A DNA stretch of 64,000 nucleotides from an uncultured Halieaceae bacterium. GTDB lineage: Bacteria; Pseudomonadota; Gammaproteobacteria; Pseudomonadales; Halieaceae. The translations under genes and the position numbers were made by a program. The notes beneath the pieces are model-generated. The model was given only the letters and a program-made list of their open reading frames with translations. It did not search any database and was not told where the DNA came from. Below are positions 8,365 through 17,542 of this stretch, in pieces; position 1 is the stretch's first letter, and each line of letters begins with the position of its first letter. The stretch spans positions 1 to 64,000 of the forward strand of contig CALJGI010000006.1 in the NCBI GenBank assembly GCA_938074045.1, read 5' to 3'.

Positions 8365-9453
8365 TTAGCTGGCTCTTACTTCCCTCGCCGCCCATACAAA
8401 GCTGTCGTACCAGAAATGCATCAGCGATACGGTGGTAAAGAGAGCGAATCCCCATTGTACGGAGAAGGTGCCGTACGTTCTGTACAATTCGCCCGTTACC
8501 GTCAGTATCAGTACGAAAAACAAGAAACAGAAAAGTCGGGCACGGGGTCCCTGGGTCACTCTGAACAGGCTTTGCATCGAATTTTTTTCTACCGCCCAGA
8601 CGATCGCAAAATATTGTAGACCATGGTAGAAATTGGCGACGAAAAAGGCGTAGAAGGGATGAAGAAATCCCCACGCCCACACCGAGCTTATCCCCACAGA
8701 GGTCAACAGCAGTATTTTTTGACGTGACACCACGTATCCCTGCTGACTCAATTGCCAATAGGAGTACAGGTAGTAGATGAGGTAGATACTACCTCCGCTA
8801 ATGAACACCGTGGTTAGTTGCGGTTGGAAATACACTAGCTGGTTGGCCAGCTCTTCTCCGCCGTTCCAGTTTACCTGGTAGTAGTTGTCCAGTATGCCGA
8901 CGGTATCTGCCCAGCTAAGTCCGCCGACAATGGGCCCCACATAGAGCAGTTGATTCAAACCGATGTCCAGCCGGCGTGCTCGCACCGACACGCTGCCTCG
9001 TCTGGAATCGTAGATTCTGCAGAAACCGAAATTTTGCATGGCGGTGTGATAGACGTCCCAAAATGCCGCCAACACCAATCCACTGATCATCAGCCACTGC
9101 GATGAATAGAGTCCGAGAAACACCAGCCCGGGAATCACGGTAAATCGGAGCGGGAATCGTGAAAAAATCTCAGGATTGCCATGGCTGCGGAAAAAAACCG
9201 CAAACAGGTGAGCAAAGGTCCAGACGGCGATAAACACACCCACCGCGGCGTCAACGGTCCCAAAGACCTTGGTGGTAGCCACTGAATCAGCACGCTCATT
9301 CAAGGCCAGGGCCAGCAACAGCGCCAGCAGGGGCGAGCCGATGAATAAGATGGCGTCATACCAGGCGGAAACCATATAGTAATTGGTTGGTTTCGCCGCC
9401 GCGGTCGCCTCTTCGGGGCCAAAGTCAGATTTTGTGATACCCGCTGTGGTCAA
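8365..9453 (-). CDS. Histidine-rich multi-pass membrane protein of unknown function
   Basis: I do not recognise the family. The protein has 362 residues with roughly eight to nine hydrophobic spans and a short N-terminal cytoplasmic part. His residues sit in or beside spans in repeated contexts: FAHLFAVFFRSHGN (about residues 80-93), DVYHTAMQNFGF (about 133-144), NFYHGLQYF (about 277-285) and LMHFWYDSFVW (about 345-355). Such His-rich membrane proteins can bind haem or non-haem metal, but no named signature is present. The start is TTG at 9453 with GGAG about 8 bases upstream. It lies 192 bases downstream of the transporter/spermidine-synthase-like fusion on the same strand, suggesting a shared function. 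Confidence 0.7.
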   Translation of the reverse strand: MTTAGITKSDFGPEEATAAAKPTNYYMVSAWYDAILFIGSPLLALLLALALNERADSVATTKVFGTVDAAVGVFIAVWTFAHLFAVFFRSHGNPEIFSRFPLRFTVIPGLVFLGLYSSQWLMISGLVLAAFWDVYHTAMQNFGFCRIYDSRRGSVSVRARRLDIGLNQLLYVGPIVGGLSWADTVGILDNYYQVNWNGGEELANQLVYFQPQLTTVFISGGSIYLIYYLYSYWQLSQQGYVVSRQKILLLTSVGISSVWAWGFLHPFYAFFVANFYHGLQYFAIVWAVEKNSMQSLFRVTQGPRARLFCFLFFVLILTVTGELYRTYGTFSVQWGFALFTTVSLMHFWYDSFVWAAREVRAS

Positions 9454-9645
9454 TACATAGTCTCCGATAACATGGTTCAGATCCTCAATCAGTCAGGAGC
9501 CCTGGCTCGGCCAGCCAGTCGGATTACTGTATCGAAGAGATGGGGGTGATAAAAGCGAACTGAGTCACCTTTTGACATCTTTCGGCTATGTTTTGCGCGA
9601 AGCCGAGACACTGGCGGCAGCAAAACCGCAGAGCACGTCTTGGCG

Positions 9646-12636
9646 CTATCTTTCATTTTCTGCTGTGTATTGATCTGCAGCCGAGCGACTGTCTATGTAC
9701 GTCGCCAGCAATTGAACATGAAGTCCAACCCCTTTCAGGTCAGTTTTCCTGAGCAACTCCAATGCATTCTCGAATTTTTCTTGTCTGATGTCCGCAGCAA
9801 AAAGTGAGAACAGTACGAGGTTTCTGGCAATGCCGGCATCCTCCAGATAATCTCGGCCCAATAGAGCAATCTGCTCGTCATCCCACTTCATGATGGCTTC
9901 AACAAATCTTAGCCAGGCTTGCATTTGGATTGGAAAGCTTTCCCAGCATCTACCGTCAATAGCATCACTCCAGAATTCGGAGAAAACGGTTGGTGAACCG
10001 TACAGCAACATCTGGTGGGACACGGCGATAGAGTCTTCGTAAAATTCACGCCAATCCTCCCCGCTAAGACAACGGTCCAATGTTGTTTTTATTCGCATCA
10101 AAGCGGACACAGCTTCACGTTCGGACTTTTGAAAGGGAGCCTGCGCACCTGCTAGATATTGACGTGCGCTGTCCATTTCCCGGGCGTATCGAATCGTGCT
10201 CAAAGTGGAGTCGCTGTTTATCCCCGACAGCTGATCCGCCAGACCCTGAGGGTCAAGTATCATAGTCGCTTCACGTAAGCCCAAAGTCAGAGAGGCATTT
10301 TTTCCCAGATATCGCGCACGTACTGCATTCAAGTCCACCAGCGGGAAATAGTCGGAGTTTACCGGCACCTGTTGAATCGATAACCAGGGCCTCAGCAGTT
10401 TATCGCCGCCGGCGTATCGGATGTTAAGTTCGGTGGGCGTAAACACGTTGATCCGCCCCAGTTCCGACTGCATGTCAGCGATCTGGAATATTTCGGGACC
10501 TGGTTTTTGCAGGGGGCGATCTGAAGCCAGGACCATGATGTCACCGTCGTTTATCTGGTATAGCTTATAGTGTGGAAACGAAGCGTCCATGGCTCGCAGA
10601 ATAGAGATCAGCAACTCATCGCTGAATTCGTAGACATGAATCCACTGTGCCAGGACTCCGCCAGGTCGTAGATAGCGCCGGAGATTCCGGTAATACTCTG
10701 CTGAGAAAAGCCCCGCTACCCCGCTGACCCAGGGGTTGGAGGGTTCGGAGATGATCAGATCATAGCGTTTGGCGGCGGTGCTGAAAAAAGTTTTCGCGTC
10801 TTCAACGATGATATTACTGCGTGGATCGTCAAACACCTTGGCTACCCGATTTCTGTAGATCATTGCCGCGTCGACCATACGCGGTTCTATTTCAATAGTG
10901 TCCAGTTGCTGCAGTCCTTCATTGTGCAGCATGGTTTGCGATGTAATACCCGACCCGAACCCCACAATTGCCGCGCTCTTGAGTGGCGAGACCAGTGCGC
11001 TGGGGACCGCCCCAAGCAGTACCATAGTAGGCTCGTCGCCGGCCGCTTCCTGCTCGTAGTGTCTGAGTGCCGCGTCCGGTTTGCCATTGGTCAGGAGGGT
11101 GTAGATGCCATTGGAAGAGCTTTTTACGCCCACACTGGCTGTCGGCCCGTCGCGATAATACTCGAGAGTTGATTTACTGCCCGTGCCGGGATTGCCGCGA
11201 AAATACGCCCCTGACAATTGTCTATGGGGGTCGAATTCAACCACCACACCGGCGTAGACAACCAGACCCGCGGTAGCAACGCCGGCCCAAACCCGGGGAC
11301 GGCTTGTTTGCGAGCTTGCCAGTAAAACCAGACCCAATATCAAATCGACCAAAACACCTGTAAACAACGCCCACTTCAATCCCAGCATTGGAATCAAAAT
11401 GGCCGAAACCAGCACGACCCCGGCAATAGCGCCGAGCGTGTTAATGGCGTAGACCCGGCCAATAACAGCTTCACCACCCTCGTCCTGTCGCAGGATATGC
11501 GTGATGAGGGGCAGCGTCATGCCGGCACAAATTGTTGCGGGTAGCATCACGATGGCACAGATCAACAGGCTGCTAATATTGAACAGCAAATAACCTGCGG
11601 CTGATTTTGCCAGGCCACCCAGCAGCCAGCTCATGCTGGTAAACAGGTTGTTGTAAATCAGCAGCGTAGCTGTAGCTGCTACCGCCATAACAATCTGAAT
11701 CACGCCGAGCAACCTGATTGGGTTTTGCAACTGGTCCAGATAGCGGCGAATGATCAGACTGCCGATGGCTAAACCGAGAATAAAGGTGCCCAGCATAAGC
11801 TCGAAGGCGTGAGTGGTGGTGCCAAGCACCAGATTCAGCATCCTGATCCAGCTGATTTCATAGATGAAGGACGCCAATCCGGTGCCGGCTGCGCACAGGA
11901 TCAAGAGTGCAGCAGGGGCGGCCTGATACTGATCTGCGCGTTGGCTTAATGGTTCTGTACTTTCTTCTGATGGCTCCGTCTTGTCGCTGCGTCTGCCGGC
12001 CACAATCAAAACCACCAGACCGACAAGCAGATTGAGCATGGCGGCGGTAACCAGTGTGCCAGGTAAACCGGCTAGAGATATCAGCCAGAAACCGCTCAAC
12101 CAGACACCAATGCAAGCGCCCAGGCTGTTCACAAAGTAGAAGCTGGCAATAATGCGACCACCGCCCAGATCGAAACTGCGAAGAATACCGGCCACCATGA
12201 GTGGAAAGGTCATGCCCAGTAGCACCGCCTGCGGCGCCACCAGCCCCAGGGCAGCACCCCATTTGAAGAGGAAAACGCTGCCAGCGCTGTCCAGTTTTGG
12301 GATAACTGTGTCGAATGACCAGATCTCGAAAACAACAAACCCGGGATGGAATATCAGCCCGAGCAAGCCGATCACGATTTCTGTATAAGCATAGGCTTTG
12401 AGCAGACCACTACCACTGAGATTGATGCGCGAGGCAATCCAGGACCCCAGTGCCAGGCCAGCCATAAAAACTGCCAATACCAGGGTTTGAGCGTAGGAAG
12501 CATGACCCAGATAGAGCTTCAGGTAGTGCGTCCAGATCGATTCGTAGATCAATCCTGCCACACCACTGATCAGAAAGGCGGAGAGCAGCAAGATCCAGTG
12601 CAGGTCTATTTTTTTAGGTGTTTTACCGACAGTCAT
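9646..12636 (-). CDS. Fused membrane transporter-like and spermidine-synthase-like protein
   Basis: A 996-residue protein. Residues 1-460 contain about 14 hydrophobic spans of the MFS-like type that precedes spermidine-synthase domains in many bacterial fusions (SGVAGLIYESIW near the start and a similar ASFIYEISWIRML repeat near 255). Residues about 480-720 form a class I SAM/aminopropyltransferase fold: VGFGSGI, IEIEPRMVDAA, VEDAKTFF, DLIISEPSNPWVSG. The last 270 residues are helical and unassigned. Family members are annotated as fused MFS/spermidine synthase, but true polyamine synthesis is unproven because the donor and acceptor pocket is poorly conserved. It is upstream of the His-rich membrane protein in the same direction. 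Length is at the upper end for the family. Confidence 0.85.
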   Translation of the reverse strand: MTVGKTPKKIDLHWILLLSAFLISGVAGLIYESIWTHYLKLYLGHASYAQTLVLAVFMAGLALGSWIASRINLSGSGLLKAYAYTEIVIGLLGLIFHPGFVVFEIWSFDTVIPKLDSAGSVFLFKWGAALGLVAPQAVLLGMTFPLMVAGILRSFDLGGGRIIASFYFVNSLGACIGVWLSGFWLISLAGLPGTLVTAAMLNLLVGLVVLIVAGRRSDKTEPSEESTEPLSQRADQYQAAPAALLILCAAGTGLASFIYEISWIRMLNLVLGTTTHAFELMLGTFILGLAIGSLIIRRYLDQLQNPIRLLGVIQIVMAVAATATLLIYNNLFTSMSWLLGGLAKSAAGYLLFNISSLLICAIVMLPATICAGMTLPLITHILRQDEGGEAVIGRVYAINTLGAIAGVVLVSAILIPMLGLKWALFTGVLVDLILGLVLLASSQTSRPRVWAGVATAGLVVYAGVVVEFDPHRQLSGAYFRGNPGTGSKSTLEYYRDGPTASVGVKSSSNGIYTLLTNGKPDAALRHYEQEAAGDEPTMVLLGAVPSALVSPLKSAAIVGFGSGITSQTMLHNEGLQQLDTIEIEPRMVDAAMIYRNRVAKVFDDPRSNIIVEDAKTFFSTAAKRYDLIISEPSNPWVSGVAGLFSAEYYRNLRRYLRPGGVLAQWIHVYEFSDELLISILRAMDASFPHYKLYQINDGDIMVLASDRPLQKPGPEIFQIADMQSELGRINVFTPTELNIRYAGGDKLLRPWLSIQQVPVNSDYFPLVDLNAVRARYLGKNASLTLGLREATMILDPQGLADQLSGINSDSTLSTIRYAREMDSARQYLAGAQAPFQKSEREAVSALMRIKTTLDRCLSGEDWREFYEDSIAVSHQMLLYGSPTVFSEFWSDAIDGRCWESFPIQMQAWLRFVEAIMKWDDEQIALLGRDYLEDAGIARNLVLFSLFAADIRQEKFENALELLRKTDLKGVGLHVQLLATYIDSRSAADQYTAENER

Positions 12637-12808
12637 TCCGGCTGGCGCTCCCTTCCATTCATCCGCGATTTTTCAAGGGAGTCTGCTGCACCGGCTCCCT
12701 GCTGGATTCTATAGTACCAGCTCATTGCAATTCGAGGTGACAACGGGTGTAAATGTACCGCTGACCCGTAATCATCGGGTAGACTGTGGAAAAATACTGC
12801 GAAGCTTC

Positions 12809-13642
12809 ATGGAACTGATTCTTTTTGATCTCGACGGCACGCTGCTCAATGGCAGTGGGGAAATCAGCCCCTACACGGAGGAGACGCTGCGCATGCTGGC
12901 TGATCGCGGTATTGCCTACACAGTTGCAACCGGGCGAACGTTGCACACAGCGCGGGATCTTCTGCTTGACAGCCACTTCCCCCATCCTCAGATATTCAAA
13001 AATGGCGTCATGATGTGGGATCCCGGATCTGACGACTACCTGCTGGAGAATTACCTCGAACTGGGAGAGGTTCAACATATTCTGGATGCCATGCAGTCAC
13101 AGGAGTTGACCGCTTTTATTTGTACCGTGGATGACGCTGACCGTCACGGTATTTATCACACGCCGCTGAGAAGCGAGCTGGAATCAAATCTGGCAAAACA
13201 CTTCGGTGGCAGCAACGAAGTGGATGTTCACCTTGTTGCGATGCTTCCCGCAGATGTCTCCATTGCCAATATCAGCGCTATTGGGCCACCCGAGAAGGTA
13301 CAGAGGGTAGAAGCAATGATCGCCGATGAGCCACATCTTGTTGCCTATGCCGGTTCAGCGCTGGAAGGTGAGCAATACAGATGGATAGACATCCACCACA
13401 CGGAAGCGAGCAAAGGAGCCGCTTTGTTGGACCTCAAGGCGCGGCTGGGAGCGACCCGGGTGATCTGTTTCGGAGATAGTGAGAACGATTTGAGTATGTT
13501 TGCCGTGGCGGATGAATGCTATGCACCAGAGAATGCCCGTGCAGAGATCAAGAATGTAGCCACTGCCGTTATCGGGCATCACGATGAGGATGGTGTGGCT
13601 CGCTTTCTCCGAGAACGATTTCAGTTGTCGACAACATCGTGA
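12809..13642 (+). CDS. HAD-superfamily Cof-type phosphatase
   Basis: The ATG at 12809 puts the catalytic motif MELILFDLDGTLLNG at the very N-terminus, as in the family; an in-frame ATG at 12725 would add 28 residues of no recognisable sequence. Motif I is DLDGT (Asp7 nucleophile, Asp9 acid/base), motif II is VATGRT, and the C-terminal Mg site is FGDSENDLSMF. The inserted C2 cap (about residues 85-190) makes it a Cof/YidA-like hydrolase of small phosphorylated metabolites such as sugar phosphates or nucleotides; specificity is not predictable. It overlaps the MFS gene by 4 bases (GTGA), so the two are translationally coupled and the phosphatase may act on a product of the transported compound. 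Confidence 0.88.
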   Translation: MELILFDLDGTLLNGSGEISPYTEETLRMLADRGIAYTVATGRTLHTARDLLLDSHFPHPQIFKNGVMMWDPGSDDYLLENYLELGEVQHILDAMQSQELTAFICTVDDADRHGIYHTPLRSELESNLAKHFGGSNEVDVHLVAMLPADVSIANISAIGPPEKVQRVEAMIADEPHLVAYAGSALEGEQYRWIDIHHTEASKGAALLDLKARLGATRVICFGDSENDLSMFAVADECYAPENARAEIKNVATAVIGHHDEDGVARFLRERFQLSTTS

Positions 13643-14841
13643 GCCAGACTTTGCAGCAGCAAACAGGTTTTATCACTTGGTTGCCGGCGATTGCAGGCCT
13701 GTGTTGTCTGGGGCTCGGCGCCGGCCTTATTGGCATTTATGGTTTTTTCACCCCTCACGTCGCGAAGGAGTTTGGGGTAGGCGTTGCTGTCGTTAACGTC
13801 GGTGCAATACTTCTGGTTCTGGTGCCGGGAATGGCTGGGCCCTTTGTCGGCAAGATGGTAGATCGATTTCCTGTGCGCCGTATTCTACTTGCAGGTTCGA
13901 CTATCGCCATGTCGGGCTTGATACTGACCAGTATGGCGCCAGCGCCCTGGTTGGCCGGAGTGGCTTTTGTTTTCTTTGCCCTTGGTTTGTCCATGTACGG
14001 CCCGGTGGTGATCAATGCCATGCTGGTCAAACGGTTTCCCGGGAGAGAGGCACGCGCACTGGCGATCGCGGCACTGGGAATCAGCTTCGCAACTATTTTT
14101 ATGCCGCTGATTACAGGTGGCCTGCTCCAGCACTATGACTGGCGCGAAGCACTGGCATTTCTGGCTGGCGGGATTCTAGTGCTGCTACTGATAATTATCT
14201 CGATCGGGGTGCCATCTGAGCCCGCTGCCAAACTCAGTAATGCGAATGCCAGCAACACATACAATCCATGGAAAAATCCGACTTTCTGGTTGATTGGTTT
14301 ATGCGTTGCGATGGGGTTGTGTGCGGCTATAGTGATCGCCATTTGCTACCCACCACATTTTATTGCACGAGGGTTTACCACAAGTCAGGCAGCGTTTTTT
14401 GTGTCGCTGTCCGGAGGGGCTGGCATTGTCGGCAAGACATCAGTTGCCCTGCTGGCGGATCGGTATCGGCACCACGCCAAGTGGTTGGCCGCCGGGCTGC
14501 TGGCGCTGTTAGCGAGTGGTTTGCTGATGTTGGTACAGATGGACACGGCTACAGGAATACTGCCTGTCATGCTGATATTGGGCTTTGCCAGTGGGGCATT
14601 TTTACCCATGCACGCGTATCTGAACAGTTGCTATTTTGAAGCGTCAATCATGGGTAGCATTACTGGAAGTCAGATGCCGATGTTTCTTCCTTTTGGTATT
14701 GCTGGTCCAGTGCTCGCAGGTTTTATCTACGATACCTACGGCGACTACCAGATGGCGTTTTACGGGTTGTCGCTGTTGCTTATCAGTGCCGCTGGCCTGG
14801 CAGCCCTGCTACCGCGGGAAGTGCGCCTGACCAATCATTGA
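13639..14841 (+). CDS. MFS transporter
   Basis: A 400-residue major facilitator with 12 predicted transmembrane spans. The GTG start overlaps the stop of the HAD phosphatase gene (GTGA). The loop after span 2 carries GKMVDRFPVRRILLAG, a typical MFS motif A region, and the second half repeats a similar arrangement (VGKTSVALLADRY). The overall look is of the oxalate/formate antiporter or monocarboxylate-type MFS group, which export or import small organic acids. The substrate is unknown. Length is normal. Confidence 0.88.
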   Translation: MSQTLQQQTGFITWLPAIAGLCCLGLGAGLIGIYGFFTPHVAKEFGVGVAVVNVGAILLVLVPGMAGPFVGKMVDRFPVRRILLAGSTIAMSGLILTSMAPAPWLAGVAFVFFALGLSMYGPVVINAMLVKRFPGREARALAIAALGISFATIFMPLITGGLLQHYDWREALAFLAGGILVLLLIIISIGVPSEPAAKLSNANASNTYNPWKNPTFWLIGLCVAMGLCAAIVIAICYPPHFIARGFTTSQAAFFVSLSGGAGIVGKTSVALLADRYRHHAKWLAAGLLALLASGLLMLVQMDTATGILPVMLILGFASGAFLPMHAYLNSCYFEASIMGSITGSQMPMFLPFGIAGPVLAGFIYDTYGDYQMAFYGLSLLLISAAGLAALLPREVRLTNH

Positions 14842-14861
14842 TCTCGGCGCTTATTGTCATT

Positions 14862-15647
14862 TCAATCAGGCTTGCGACCATAGAGATGTGTGGGTCGTAG
14901 ATCTCCCTTATCCAGAACCACGATCATGGTTTGCCACACCGAAATTTCGCGCTCGAAAAATGCCTTGTCCAAGGCCTGTGAAAGGGTGTCATAGAGGTGG
15001 CCCTGCAATGCTTCCTGCTCGCGGCGTGCGGTCTCGCAGTACCATTTATTTCGATCGGTGGTGCGGGTATCGACAAATCCGGCAGCCTTGAGTGCCGCTG
15101 TGTAAACCGCGGCTGTTGCCAGACCAAAATCCAATCCCTCAGCCTCCAGATAGGCCTGCATTTCTGGAGGCGCGCCTCCGTCGTATCCGGCCAGCCAATC
15201 GCTAGCAGAGAATTCTCCTCCTGATCGTAATACTCTGAATATATCCCGGGCAAGATCGGCTTTGTCTGGTATATGAATAATGGAATCTTTGCTGATGACC
15301 AGGTCGAAGCTGTCGTCAGCAAAGGGCAGAGGGCCCGGATCCACACACTGGAAAGAAAGACGATCTTCCACACCGTGTTTACGGGCGAGCTGTGTACTCC
15401 TGTCTACCAGGTAGGGATCAACATCTATACCAATAATTTCCTTCACGCCATGTTGTGCTGCCAGGTGAACATCGACACCACCCAGACCACTGCCGATGTC
15501 GAGTACCCTCTTGCCGCTCAGGCTTATTCCGTTAAGAAAACGATCTACCTCGTCAGTGCCGCCAGGGGACAGAAACCCCTCGCCCCAAACGGATTCAAGC
15601 ACCAACGTTAGATCTGAATCATATTCCTGATATTCACCGCCGCTCAT
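14862..15647 (-). CDS. SAM-dependent methyltransferase, phosphoethanolamine methyltransferase-like
   Basis: A soluble class I methyltransferase of about 261 residues. The SAM site is VLDIGSGLGGVD, followed by the acidic IGIDVDP and then VDPGPLPF. The motif ISKDSIIHIPDK, the ASDWL strand and the later TDRNKWY closely resemble the phosphoethanolamine N-methyltransferase family, which makes phosphocholine by successive methylations. Whether this protein acts on phosphoethanolamine or another amine is inferred only from these motifs. I prefer the ATG at 15647; a TTG at 15659 with a nearby AGG is also possible. It converges on the MFS gene and shows no operon partner. Confidence 0.8.
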   Translation of the reverse strand: MSGGEYQEYDSDLTLVLESVWGEGFLSPGGTDEVDRFLNGISLSGKRVLDIGSGLGGVDVHLAAQHGVKEIIGIDVDPYLVDRSTQLARKHGVEDRLSFQCVDPGPLPFADDSFDLVISKDSIIHIPDKADLARDIFRVLRSGGEFSASDWLAGYDGGAPPEMQAYLEAEGLDFGLATAAVYTAALKAAGFVDTRTTDRNKWYCETARREQEALQGHLYDTLSQALDKAFFEREISVWQTMIVVLDKGDLRPTHLYGRKPD

Positions 15648-15799
15648 GTTCTCGTCCAATTGACCTAATAAGGAGTCATATTATGGTAAGCCTGGACAGG
15701 CTACAATCCGGGCACTTGGGCTAATAGCTTCGGGTGGCTGACTGCTTATTGTGACAGGCGGTGGTCTGGCGGGCAGGAAAAGTTAAGTGGCGGGATAAT

Positions 15800-16702
15800 A
15801 TGAAACCGAGTGATTCATCATTAGTTGCATTCACGGTAGCAATACTGGGCATCGCCACGTTTGCGGGAATGGATGCGTTGATGAAAGGCCTGTCTCTGTC
15901 AATGGGGGCTTACAATGTTCTGCTGTGGCGAGGATTTTTCGCCGTCGCCCTGGCTGGCTTGTTATTTTTTGGCCAGCGCCTGTCCTGGCCTGTTCGCCGC
16001 GTAATGGCGCTACACATCTGGCGCGGTATCGTAATTTCGTTGATGGCGTTTATGTTTTTCTGGGGCCTTGTGCGGGTACCTCTGGCGGAGGCTATCGGGC
16101 TGTCCTTTATCGCGCCGCTGATCGCCATGTATCTGGCGGTGGTTATTCTGGGCGAAAAAGTGGGACGGATGGCGGTCTCGGCATCCCTGCTGGGCTTGGC
16201 GGGAGCTGTGGTGATAATTAGTGGTAGTCTGAGCGGTGATTTCAAGCCCGAAACTGGAAAGGGTGTTGCCTCTATACTCCTTTCAGCCGTTTTGTACGCA
16301 TACAATCTGATTTTGCAGCGTCAGCAGGCATTGGTGGCCGAACCTGCAGAAATCGCTTTTTTTCAGAATTCCGCGATGCTGCTGGTGTACCTCGCGGTGG
16401 CGCCATGGTTTGCGGTGGTCCCAGGACTGACCATTCTACCGGGTGTCGCAGCCGCGGCCGCTGTCAGTATCTTCTCTACCATGTTGTTGTCCTGGGCTTA
16501 CGCCCGGGCCGAGGCGAAGATTTTGATTCCCGTTGAGTACACGGCGTTTGTGTGGGCGGCATTACTGGGGTGGTTGTTTTTCGGTGAGCCGTTGACGGTG
16601 TCCACATTGATTGGCACTGTGTTAATCGTTATCGGTTGTTTGGTGGCTGCGCGACAGGGCCCGGATGAGCCGGTGCCGCATGTGGAAACTACCGCGGTAT
16701 AG
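15800..16702 (+). CDS. EamA/DMT-family exporter
   Basis: About 300 residues with ten hydrophobic spans arranged as two EamA repeats. The first begins FAGMDALMKGL and includes VPLAEAIGLSFIAPL; the second includes VEYTAFVWAALLGWLFFGE, a hallmark of this family. Members export amino acids, purines or other metabolites across the inner membrane; the substrate is not predictable. I start at the ATG at 15800, placing the first membrane span near residue 10. An in-frame GTG at 15761 would add 13 charged residues. Confidence 0.88.
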   Translation: MKPSDSSLVAFTVAILGIATFAGMDALMKGLSLSMGAYNVLLWRGFFAVALAGLLFFGQRLSWPVRRVMALHIWRGIVISLMAFMFFWGLVRVPLAEAIGLSFIAPLIAMYLAVVILGEKVGRMAVSASLLGLAGAVVIISGSLSGDFKPETGKGVASILLSAVLYAYNLILQRQQALVAEPAEIAFFQNSAMLLVYLAVAPWFAVVPGLTILPGVAAAAAVSIFSTMLLSWAYARAEAKILIPVEYTAFVWAALLGWLFFGEPLTVSTLIGTVLIVIGCLVAARQGPDEPVPHVETTAV

Positions 16703-16803
16703 CCCTCTATTTTGACTTAACAAATACGCCCTTTGCGCTGGCATAAACCACGACATCCCCTCAGTTCTATCAACTACCATATCAGCCGTGGACGTCCAGT
16801 CAC

Positions 16804-17528
16804 GTGACAGGATCAGGCGATTCTTCAGCGTCCCAGAACACTGGTCAGCGAATACTGTACTACTCCCTTTTCGCCAGTGGTTTGGTGCCTTTTTATTTAT
16901 TGTCCGCCTGGGCAGGGTTGTTTGTTTAGTTTTACGGTTTTGACAACCTGCAGACCGGGGTTTTGCTACCGGCTGATATGGCGGCGGGCACCGTCGCTGC
17001 TGCGTTGGCCGGGAGCTGGATTCATCGCATCGCCGGGCGGCCAGTTCTGTTTGTAGTGGTTGCAGTAACCATGGTTTGCAATGTGGCCTGTGCGCTGGTC
17101 TTTAACTTTGAAACTCTTGCTGTTCTGCGTACATGCGCGGGACTTTTCAGTGGCCTGATGATGTCTTTTTCCCATGTGGGATTAGTGCAGATGCCGAAAC
17201 CGGATCGAGAGTTCAGCATTGTATTGGGGATACAGGTTGTGCTTGGTGCAGTGGCACGATTGCTACACTTTTTGCCGCCAGGTTATTGTTCAGTTTTGTA
17301 ATGCCGCTACAGACCGCCTGGATTGCCGAAAGTGATCTACTGGGCCGCAACGCCGTCCTTGTTCCCATGGCCCAGGTTTTGTGGATTTTTCTGGTGCCCA
17401 GCCTGGCGGGATATGTCACACAGACAGCAAGCTATTCTGCGGCCATTGTGGTCTGTCTTGTCATCTTGATACTCAGTTTTAGCTGTGTCATCGTCGCTGG
17501 AGATTTGACGCCCGCAGATCAGCATTGA
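16804..17528 (+). pseudogene. Decayed MFS transporter gene
   Basis: Reading from the GTG at 16804 gives a transporter-like N-terminus (ILYYSLFASGLVPFYLLSAW) broken by an in-frame TAG at 16927-16929. The same frame then continues through LPADMAAGTVAAALAG and the second and third spans (FETLAVLRTCAGLFSGL). Around 17250 the homology passes to another frame (GTIATLFAARLLFSF) and ends with the last spans and TGA at 17526. The total is about 240 codons against about 400 for the family, so a central part also seems deleted. There are therefore at least three lesions: a stop, a frameshift and an internal loss. It abuts the sulfite-oxidase-family gene, whose promoter may now lie in this remnant. Confidence 0.8.
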
Positions 17529-17542
17529 GCATGGGGAAAAAT

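Noticed and set aside
16927..16929. TAG in the MFS gene as a recoded sense codon
   Set aside because: The same gene also has a frame change and a missing middle, so simple decay explains the stop; no recoding element is evident.
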